This document shows, piece by piece, positions 6,202 through 13,328 of a stretch of DNA of 64,000 nucleotides. Made by a program: the position numbers and the translations under genes. The notes under the pieces were generated by a model that ran no database searches, was not told the origin of the DNA, and saw nothing but the letters and a program-made list of their open reading frames with translations. The stretch is from Sinimarinibacterium flocculans (GTDB lineage Bacteria > Pseudomonadota > Gammaproteobacteria > Nevskiales > Nevskiaceae), in the NCBI RefSeq assembly GCF_003201205.1, contig NZ_QICN01000011.1, positions 1-64,000 on the forward strand. Reading direction: 5' to 3'. Positions within the stretch are counted from its first letter, which is position 1, and each line of letters begins with the position of its first letter.

Positions 6202-8180
6202 AAGTACTCGCCCTTGAACAGGTTGGCGAAGACCACCTGTTCCAGCGTCGGCTTGGCGCCTTCGCGGCGGCCCTTGGCGGCGCTGGAGGATGGGAACAGA
6301 TTGAAGCCCTTGTTGAGCACGTAGTCGTTGAGCTTGGGCCACAGTGCGTAGCTCACGGCAGCGGCGGTGCCCAGCGGCGTGGCGATGGACTTGGGGCGGT
6401 CGAGGATCGCCTTCATCACGGTGTCGCCGGCCTTCTCGGGACTCCAGGTGGGCACGTAGTCGTAGAGCTTGGTGGGCGCGATCATCGGCGTGCGCACCAG
6501 CGGCATGTAGATGGCCGTGACCTCGATGTTGAGGTGCTTGACCTCCGCCGACAGGCAGCGCGAGAACGCATCCAGCGCGGCCTTGCTCGCCACGTAGGCG
6601 GAGAAGCGCGCGGCGTTGGCGAGCACGCCGATGGAGCTGATGTTGACGATCTGCCCGCTCTTGCGCTTGGACATGCCGGGCAGGAAGTTGAGGATCATGC
6701 GCACGGCGCCGAAGTAGTTGAGCTGCATCGTGCGCTCGAAGTCGTGGAAGCGTTCCATCGACTCGAACACGGCGCGGCGGATCGAGCGGCCGGCGTTGTT
6801 GACGAGAATGTCCACGTGGCCGAAGTCGGCGAGGATCTGCTGCGCGCAGGCGTCGATCGCGGCCATGTCGTTGAGGTCGCACGGGTACACATGCGCCTCG
6901 CCGCCCATCTTCTCGATGACCGCACGGGTCTCGTCGAGCTTTTCCTTGGTGCGCGCGACCAGGATCACCTTGGAGCCGGCAGCGGCCAGCTTCTTGGACA
7001 CCACGAAACCGATGCCGCTCGATGCGCCGGTGACCACGGCCACCTTGCCGCCAAGTTTCTGCACCGCACGCTCGGGCACCTTCACGTGCAGGTCGAGCTG
7101 CAGCTCCCAGTAGGCCCAGAGCTTGTCGGCGTAGTCACGGATGTCAGGACAACTGACGCCGGAACCCTTGAGCACCTTGCGCGTGTGCTTGTCGTCGAAC
7201 ACGGCCTGGTTGCTGACATAGCCGAGCACCGACACCGGCACGCCGATGGCCTTGGAGATGCGCCGGCGCACGACATCCGGAATGCGCGAGCCGACTTCGG
7301 TGGTGAGCTGCCGCACGCCGGTGGGCACCGGCGGCAGTTCGAACTTCTTGGCGAACTGCGGGCCGTGCGCGGCCTCGAACAGGGTCTGCAGCAGCTCGCC
7401 GACCGTGGGCGAGCGCGACTGGATCAGGCAGAAGCACTCACCGTCGTGCCCGTCCTTGTGCGCGATCGTGTCGATGGCCTTGGCCACGTAGTCGACCGGC
7501 GCCAGCGGCACGCGGCCGCCCTCCACGCCGAGCAGCGGCAGCCACTTGGGCACCGAGTAGCTGATCTTCTGGATGGTCTTGAAGAAGTAGTACGGGCCGT
7601 CGATCTTGTCCATCTCGCCGGTCTCGGAGTGACCGACGACGGCACCGGGGCGGTAGATGCGGAACGGCACCTGCGCCTCGTCGCGCACGATCTTTTCCGA
7701 CTCGTACTTGGTGCGGAAGTACGGATGGCCGAGGCGCTGGCCCTCGTCGAACATGTCCTCGGTGAAACGGCCGACGAAGTCGCCGCCGGCCACCGCGACG
7801 CTGGAGACGTGGTGCAGCCGCACCTTGCCGCCCAGCTCGTTGCAGAAGGCGACGAGATTGCGCGTGCCTTCGTTGTTGATGCGGTCGCCGGTGGCGTCGT
7901 CCATGTTCATGTCATAGACGGCGGCGAGGTGGAAGACGTGGTCGATCTTGCCGGCCAGCTTCTTCAGGTCGGCCGGCGAGACCAGGCCCGGCTGGGTCAC
8001 GTCGCCGATCACGGGCACCACGCGCTTGCCGGCGGCGCCGTAGCGGGCCTGCAGGGCCTCGACTTTGCCCCTGGACGACTCGCGCACCAGCACGTGGACC
8101 TTGGCGTCCTCGCGCTTGAGCAGTTCTTCGAGCAGGAACTTGCCGATGAAACCGGTGGCGCCGGTGACGAAGTAGTTCAT
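6198..8180 (-). CDS. Fatty acyl-CoA reductase, two-domain (acyl-CoA to alcohol)
   Basis: 660 residues from ATG 8180 (GAGAAAAG upstream). Two Rossmann domains. The N-terminal extended-SDR/NAD_binding_4 domain has GATGFIG near residue 8 and a YFRTKYESEK active site around 150. The C-terminal classical SDR has GASSGIG near 392 and the catalytic YVASK near 540. Order, length and motifs (HVFHLAAVYDM, GHSETGEMDKIDGPYYFFK, RSIRR, FHDFERTMQLNYFG) match the Marinobacter enzyme that reduces fatty acyl-CoA through the aldehyde to the alcohol for wax-ester formation. No wax synthase is nearby. Probably single gene, ending against the REP element. Confidence 0.88.
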   Translation of the reverse strand: MNYFVTGATGFIGKFLLEELLKREDAKVHVLVRESSRGKVEALQARYGAAGKRVVPVIGDVTQPGLVSPADLKKLAGKIDHVFHLAAVYDMNMDDATGDRINNEGTRNLVAFCNELGGKVRLHHVSSVAVAGGDFVGRFTEDMFDEGQRLGHPYFRTKYESEKIVRDEAQVPFRIYRPGAVVGHSETGEMDKIDGPYYFFKTIQKISYSVPKWLPLLGVEGGRVPLAPVDYVAKAIDTIAHKDGHDGECFCLIQSRSPTVGELLQTLFEAAHGPQFAKKFELPPVPTGVRQLTTEVGSRIPDVVRRRISKAIGVPVSVLGYVSNQAVFDDKHTRKVLKGSGVSCPDIRDYADKLWAYWELQLDLHVKVPERAVQKLGGKVAVVTGASSGIGFVVSKKLAAAGSKVILVARTKEKLDETRAVIEKMGGEAHVYPCDLNDMAAIDACAQQILADFGHVDILVNNAGRSIRRAVFESMERFHDFERTMQLNYFGAVRMILNFLPGMSKRKSGQIVNISSIGVLANAARFSAYVASKAALDAFSRCLSAEVKHLNIEVTAIYMPLVRTPMIAPTKLYDYVPTWSPEKAGDTVMKAILDRPKSIATPLGTAAAVSYALWPKLNDYVLNKGFNLFPSSSAAKGRREGAKPTLEQVVFANLFKGEYF

Positions 8181-8266
8181 GGTCTTTTCTCTCCACACAT
8201 CTCGTTATGCGACCGGAAAATCATCTTACCGGACCGTCGCGGCGAAACGATGTCGCCGTGGCGCCG

Positions 8267-9742
8267 TCACGGCCTGTCGGCGCGCGTGTCGGTGCCGGCG
8301 CGGGGGCTGCCGTAGGGGATGGGATCGGGCGAGCGCATCCAGCCAATGTCGCCGGGGATGATCACGAACCACCATTCGCCCTCGGCGTTGTAGACGCGCT
8401 GGCGCACGACCACCTCGGTGCCGGCCGGCAGCGTGCGCGAGATCCGCGTCCCGATGCGCGGGCTGTCGCGGAAGGGGGTGTCCTGCAGCAGCTCGATCAC
8501 CTGACCGGAGGCGCGGGCGGCCGGGCTGAGCCGGTCGCTGCGCGGCAGCTCGTCCTCCAGCCGGGGCTCGGCCGGCGGCGCCGTCAGGACCTGTGGCGCG
8601 GCTGTCGGCGCCGGTAGCGGCGGGCGCGCCGTCGCTTCGATGCGCGGGGCCGGCTTCGGATTTGCCGGCGGACGCGGCAGCACGACGGGGGTGGCGACCG
8701 GCGTCGGCGTCGCAGCCGGGGCCGGGGCCGGTGTCGGTACGGACGTCGGTGCAGGCGTCGGGGCGGGTGTTGGCGTCGGCGTAGGGACAGGCGTCGGCAT
8801 CGGCCGCACGCTGGGAGACGGCGACGGCATCGGCCGGACGGTCGGACGCGGCGTCGGCGTAGAGACGGGTGCCGGAGCTGCCGCGATACGCGGCAGTACC
8901 GCAGCTTGCGGCGTAGCGGTCGGGGTCGGCGCCGGGACCACGCTGTCGTCGAAGAATTCGTGCACCGACGGCATGGGCGCCGCGGCCGGCAGCTGCACCG
9001 GACGGCTGGCGACCGCGGGCTTCGCGGACGGCACGAGGATCGGCTCGCCGCGCCGCGATGCGACCTGCGGCTCGGGCGCACGCAGGCCGAGCATGCGCGC
9101 GGCGGCGTGCTCGATGCAGTGCGCCGTCGCCAGATCGAGATAGCCTTTCACGAGGAAGGCGTTCTGCGCGAGCAGCGCCTCGCGCGACGGCGGGTTGTCG
9201 ATGTCCCCCTGCTCGCTGCGGCATTCGGCGGTGGCCACGAGCGCGCCCTGGGCGTCGACGAGCCGCAAGCGCGCCGCGTAGTTGAGCCGGTAGCGGCTGC
9301 GCGCGGTGACGTAGTTGTCGAGTCCCCAGCTGAGGGTCTTCACGTCGAGAACGTAGTCCGCGCCGGGGTGAGCGGCGGCGAGTGCCGCGGGCTCCGAGAC
9401 GGCGGACGGCTCGGCGTCCGTGGACAGCACGATCATGCCGCGCTCGGTCGCCAGCCGGATCGCCAGGCCGCGGCCGATGCCGGCGGCGGGGTCCGCGAGC
9501 CCGTATTCCGCGGCCAGGTCGTCGCCGATCCCGTCGGCCTGCAGCGGCGGCGCCGGCTGGCGCACGACGACGAGGCTGCGGTCGAACAGGGCCTCCGGCG
9601 GCAGGTCCGGGGAACGCTGCGGCGACAGGCCCGCGCAGGCGCCCAGCAGTCCGGCCGCGATGGTCGCCACGCTGATCGCCACGCTGATCGATGTTCCCGC
9701 ACTCCGCCCCACAGCCGTCTCCGCTCGTCCTGGTGTCTGCAT
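8267..9742 (-). CDS. Lipoprotein with Pro-Thr linker and C-terminal SH3-like domain
   Basis: 491 residues. A signal region ends in the lipobox LLGAC (about residues 32-36). Residues ~45-215 form a soluble domain of the kind that computes a stress or xenobiotic-type fold (ADYVLDVKTLSWGLDNYVTARSRYRLNYAARLRLVD), close to CsgG/LPS-assembly-type lipoprotein domains, though I cannot name the family. A long low-complexity Pro/Thr/Ala/Val linker (~265-400) leads to a C-terminal bacterial SH3-like domain (LQDTPFRDSPRIGTRISRTLPAGTEVVV ... WWFVIIPGDIGWM). Probably an outer-membrane-anchored protein touching peptidoglycan. It is last in the run of the cytochrome genes but after a 66-base gap. Confidence 0.6.
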   Translation of the reverse strand: MQTPGRAETAVGRSAGTSISVAISVATIAAGLLGACAGLSPQRSPDLPPEALFDRSLVVVRQPAPPLQADGIGDDLAAEYGLADPAAGIGRGLAIRLATERGMIVLSTDAEPSAVSEPAALAAAHPGADYVLDVKTLSWGLDNYVTARSRYRLNYAARLRLVDAQGALVATAECRSEQGDIDNPPSREALLAQNAFLVKGYLDLATAHCIEHAAARMLGLRAPEPQVASRRGEPILVPSAKPAVASRPVQLPAAAPMPSVHEFFDDSVVPAPTPTATPQAAVLPRIAAAPAPVSTPTPRPTVRPMPSPSPSVRPMPTPVPTPTPTPAPTPAPTSVPTPAPAPAATPTPVATPVVLPRPPANPKPAPRIEATARPPLPAPTAAPQVLTAPPAEPRLEDELPRSDRLSPAARASGQVIELLQDTPFRDSPRIGTRISRTLPAGTEVVVRQRVYNAEGEWWFVIIPGDIGWMRSPDPIPYGSPRAGTDTRADRP

Positions 9743-9808
9743 CCATGGCCCGGGTCGGCACCGGGTAGCCGGCAGACGCCAGAACCGTGCCGTCCGCGCC
9801 GCCTGCGC

Positions 9809-10645
9809 TCAGTAGTCGCCTTCCCGGTGTTGCGCTGCCTCGCGCAGCGCCCGCCGACGGCCCAGACGCTCGCCGGCGTCCTTGTCGGTGACCCAGATGA
9901 CCTCCGGGAACAGCAGCACCCGGAGCAGGCCGACCAGCATGTACAGATAGCTTAGAGAAAACAGGATGCCGCAGAAAACCGACACCCACTCGAAGCTCGG
10001 CGCCAAGTACTTGATGCCCCACCACGACATCACGTCGGTGAGCGAGGCCGACAGGCCGATCGGGAACACCCACTGGTACGGCCACAGGTGGTTGAACTGC
10101 AGCGAGAAGGGGATGCCGATGATGAAGAAGCTGGTGGTGAAGCCGAACAGGTGCGCGTGGGTGAAGGCGATCAGCTTGCCCAGCGACATCTGCGCGAAGT
10201 AGGCCTCGGCGCTGCCGTGCAGGCGCAGCTGGTACCAGATCTCGGACGCGCCGAAGGCGAAGGCGATGCCGAACAGCACCGTGGCCATGGCGATGCCGCG
10301 CTTCACCCCGGTGGGCAGGCGGTGCAGGTTGATGTCCAGCGTGTGCGCCTGGAACGGCACCATCCACCAGAAGAAACCGATCAGGAAAAAGAAGAACGCG
10401 ATCAGGGCGAGCGGCCCGCCGACGGTGATCCAGCGTGGCGTCGGCGGCGGCAGCTCGACGATGTCGGTGCTGACCACCGGCGCGTCGCTGAAGAAGTCGA
10501 ACTCGTCCTCGGCAACCTGCCCGGCGGCTTCGGCCGCGATGTCCTGCTCGGCCGCGGCCTGGGCCAGCACGCGCGTGCCGCCGATCGCGGCGATCAGCAC
10601 CAGTGCCAGCAGCAGCTCGATCAAGTGGGCGCGGCGCGGAGTCAT
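9809..10645 (-). CDS. Six-helix membrane protein of the cytochrome c locus
   Basis: 278 residues. An N-terminal signal or first helix (LIELLLALVLIAAIGG) is followed by an acidic periplasmic stretch (~30-65) and then about five transmembrane helices. The fourth contains FTHAHLFGFTTSFF and the loop after the second HTLDINLHRLP, so several histidines lie at or in the membrane and could bind haem b or a metal. It starts 2 bases past the stop of the mono-haem protein gene, so they are translated together. No family recognised; a role as membrane electron-transfer or assembly partner of the haem proteins is inference. Confidence 0.6.
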   Translation of the reverse strand: MTPRRAHLIELLLALVLIAAIGGTRVLAQAAAEQDIAAEAAGQVAEDEFDFFSDAPVVSTDIVELPPPTPRWITVGGPLALIAFFFFLIGFFWWMVPFQAHTLDINLHRLPTGVKRGIAMATVLFGIAFAFGASEIWYQLRLHGSAEAYFAQMSLGKLIAFTHAHLFGFTTSFFIIGIPFSLQFNHLWPYQWVFPIGLSASLTDVMSWWGIKYLAPSFEWVSVFCGILFSLSYLYMLVGLLRVLLFPEVIWVTDKDAGERLGRRRALREAAQHREGDY

Positions 10646-10647
10646 CG

Positions 10648-11544
10648 TCAGCCGCCCTTGAGGCGCACGTAGACCAGGGTGCCGGCGTTCTTCACCGCGC
10701 GCGCGATGTCGGCCGGCAGCCCGTCGCCCTGCGCTGCCGGCAGTGCGTCGAGCGCCACGCCGGCATACGCCGCGTAGAGATCGGCGCGCGCCGCGGCCGG
10801 CACGTGCTTGGTGTTCAGCGGCGCGATGCCGGTGATGCGCAGCTGCCGGTCGGTGGTCATCAGCAGGAAGAAGGTCTTATCGCCATGCGCGACCGGGAAG
10901 ATCAGCGCGGTACCGACCGGCCGCTGGTTCTCGAGCGGCACGTAGATGGTGTTCTCGTCCTCACGCGTCAGCGTCGCGCCCATCGCCGCCGCGCGCTCGA
11001 TGTCCGCCGGGCTCAGCACCGCGTCGCGCGGGAGGTAGGCGCGCACACCCGGGAATGCGGCCTGCACCTCGCGCGGGATCAGGCTGGCGGTGTCGAGCCA
11101 GTCGCCCTTGATGTCTGGCGTCGACTTCGCGTCGGCGGGATTGGCCTTGGCCAGCGACTCCGCCTCGTTGGCGACGCCGTCGCCGTCGGCATCGAGCGCG
11201 GCCAGGGCGGCGAAGGCGGCGAGGGTCATGCCGGCGTCCTTGAACTGCTGGCCATAGGCATTCACCGGTGTGCCGCCGCCGTCCTTGTGGCAGGCATTGC
11301 ACGAGGGGGTGTAGCCGTACTGCTGCTTGTACAGACGGGCGAATCCGGGTTCCGCACTCGCGGGCAGCGTGAACAGCAGCGTCAGGATCGCGCAGCCCAC
11401 CCTCTGCCCGTTCTCGTCGAGTAGCCGCAACGCGGCCGCCCCCAACCGCGACATCGCTCCGCCAACCCCTCGATACACGGCAGCTTCGCTGCGGCACCCG
11501 GGGCGAACGGCACCGTTTGAAGTCATTGCGAGCATCTCGTCCAT
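10648..11544 (-). CDS. Mono-haem c-type cytochrome-like exported protein
   Basis: 298 residues if read from ATG 11544 (GGGAG five bases upstream); the hydrophobic signal (VGCAILTLLFTLPASA) then begins late, so an internal ATG at 11454 (MSRLGAAALRLL) may be the true start. One CXXCH haem site, CNACH, lies just after the signal and is followed by a calcium-loop-like DADGDGVANEAE. The C-terminal ~130 residues carry no known domain. The gene starts 8 bases after the di-haem gene and ends 2 bases before the membrane protein gene. Periplasmic electron carrier by composition. Confidence 0.7.
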   Translation of the reverse strand: MDEMLAMTSNGAVRPGCRSEAAVYRGVGGAMSRLGAAALRLLDENGQRVGCAILTLLFTLPASAEPGFARLYKQQYGYTPSCNACHKDGGGTPVNAYGQQFKDAGMTLAAFAALAALDADGDGVANEAESLAKANPADAKSTPDIKGDWLDTASLIPREVQAAFPGVRAYLPRDAVLSPADIERAAAMGATLTREDENTIYVPLENQRPVGTALIFPVAHGDKTFFLLMTTDRQLRITGIAPLNTKHVPAAARADLYAAYAGVALDALPAAQGDGLPADIARAVKNAGTLVYVRLKGG

Positions 11545-11552
11545 CGGCTCCC

Positions 11553-13268
11553 TCAAAAATCGAACAGGCCGGGCACCTGCTCGCGCATGCGTTCGAGCAG
11601 TGCCGGGTCGCGCTCCACGGCCGCGCGCAGGCGCGCGTACTCGGCCGAATCGGGTGGCGGCATCAGCTTGGACGCCTGCGCGGTATTTTCATAGCGCGCC
11701 CAGTCCAGCGCATCGCGGATCTCCGGCTTGCCGCGGATGTTCGCGGCCACGGCCGCTTCGTCCTCGCCGGACATGAAGTCGAGGCGCGCCGCCGGGTTGC
11801 CGCGATGGCAGCCGAAGCAGTACTCGGCATAGGGCTGCAGCGGCGAATTCGCGGACAGTTCCAGCGGCGGCGCGGTGAGCGCCACCGGTGCCGACATGGC
11901 GCTCGCGGCGAGACAGCAGTAGTCCGGAACCGGCACGCCGATCTGAGCGAACAGTGCTTGCAGCAGGCGCACGCGCGAGACCGGCGCAGCGTCGAACATC
12001 GCGTCCGGGAGCGCCGCAACGGCGGCATCCAGACGGGCCGCGTCGTATCCGCTCGCGGCGTCGAGCGCACGCAGGTCATCGGCGGTGAACAGCGCGGCGA
12101 TGCCGTAGACGCCGTCGAGGGTGTCGGCGGCGAGCCGGCGCTTGGGCGGGCGCGGGGTCAGCGGATCGAGATCCGCCGGCAGTTTCGGCAGGCGGTCGAA
12201 GGTTTCGAGATCCTCGTTGTCCCTGGCGCCGGCGGTCGGATCGGGCGCCGCTTCGAACAGGACACGCAGCCGTGCGCGCCAGCCCCGTCCTGCGGCGAGC
12301 GGGTCGCGATTGCGGATGTCGGATTCGGGAATCGCGATCCCGTCTGCCGGCCAGTGCGCAGCCTGTAGTGCGCGCAAGCGCCCGACCTCGTCTGCGTCGA
12401 CATTGAACGCACCCGGATCGCTTGCATAGCGCAGGCCGAGCCGGAGCATCGTCCGCCTGCACATGGCGTCGTTGTCGCAGCCGTCGATCCACAGCCGTTG
12501 CAGCGCGACGGTGAAGGCGCCGACATCGGTCAGCTCGTCGAAGCGCTCGGGCATCGCCAGCGGCACCTGCGGCGGAACGCCGAGATACGCCTCACCGCCG
12601 CGTGCCGCCGCAATGCGCGTGCCGATCTCCGGCTGCGCATTGGTTTCGTTCCAGGGCCGCTGCGGGAAGATCGGCGTGGCGCCCTGGTGACAGGTCGTGC
12701 ACACCGCCCGGCGCGCGTAGACGATGCGCCGCTGCCCGTCGGCGGCGTAGTCCTGCACGAGCTGGAACTCGTAACGACCCGCAAGCTCGTTGTAGCTGAT
12801 GACCTCGATCTCGCGCGCGTTCTCGACAAAGCCGAGAAACAGCCGCCCGCGCGCGGCGACACCGAGGCTGGCCGGCGTGTTCGGGCCGTGGAAGTCGGCG
12901 GCATAGAGCACGCGCGGCTGGTGAAAGTCCGCCTGCGCCTTGAGCAGCGAACGGCCGAGCGGGATCGCGAACTGCACCGGCGCACTGCCCTCCGGCGCCT
13001 GCCGCTGGATCATCGCCACCAGGTCCTCGAAGGGATACGGCAGGCCGTCGTTCTGCGCGACCAGGTGGTCGAACAGCGAGCGCGTGCCGGCCGGCGGCAG
13101 GTCGTCGTTCGGGATCGCGCGCGCGGACAAGGTGTCCGCCTGCGCGGCGACCTCGGCGGCACGCGCCGTGACCGACGCATCGGAGGTATCGCCTTGCCCG
13201 CCGACGATCCACCACGCGCCGGCAGCGGCGAGCAGCAGCGCGAGAACGATGAGGCTCAGCGTCCGCAT
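11553..13268 (-). CDS. Di-haem c-type cytochrome-like exported protein
   Basis: 571 residues with an N-terminal signal/anchor (LSLIVLALLLAAAGAWWIVGG). Two CXXCH sites: CTTCH near residue 194 (followed by FPQRPWNET) and CFGCH near 485. The region between is long and not a standard cytochrome fold that I recognise; it has additional Cys pairs (CDNDAMC, CC). Reads as a periplasmic membrane-tethered redox protein. It sits 60 bases after the large cytochrome gene and just ahead of the mono-haem gene, so they are likely one operon. Confidence 0.7.
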   Translation of the reverse strand: MRTLSLIVLALLLAAAGAWWIVGGQGDTSDASVTARAAEVAAQADTLSARAIPNDDLPPAGTRSLFDHLVAQNDGLPYPFEDLVAMIQRQAPEGSAPVQFAIPLGRSLLKAQADFHQPRVLYAADFHGPNTPASLGVAARGRLFLGFVENAREIEVISYNELAGRYEFQLVQDYAADGQRRIVYARRAVCTTCHQGATPIFPQRPWNETNAQPEIGTRIAAARGGEAYLGVPPQVPLAMPERFDELTDVGAFTVALQRLWIDGCDNDAMCRRTMLRLGLRYASDPGAFNVDADEVGRLRALQAAHWPADGIAIPESDIRNRDPLAAGRGWRARLRVLFEAAPDPTAGARDNEDLETFDRLPKLPADLDPLTPRPPKRRLAADTLDGVYGIAALFTADDLRALDAASGYDAARLDAAVAALPDAMFDAAPVSRVRLLQALFAQIGVPVPDYCCLAASAMSAPVALTAPPLELSANSPLQPYAEYCFGCHRGNPAARLDFMSGEDEAAVAANIRGKPEIRDALDWARYENTAQASKLMPPPDSAEYARLRAAVERDPALLERMREQVPGLFDF

Positions 13269-13328
13269 CGCGCTACGCGGAGACCCCCTGTACCCGGGCG
13301 CAAGGCGTCGGGCGGCAGATCGGCACGA

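Noticed and set aside
6534-8315. A 593-residue plus-strand frame over the acyl-CoA reductase
   Set aside because: Antisense of a clear gene; no motif or ribosome site.
8690-8900. Tandem GTCGG-type repeats as a possible CRISPR or minisatellite element
   Set aside because: The period follows the codons of a Pro-Thr linker in a real gene; no conserved repeat with unique spacers.
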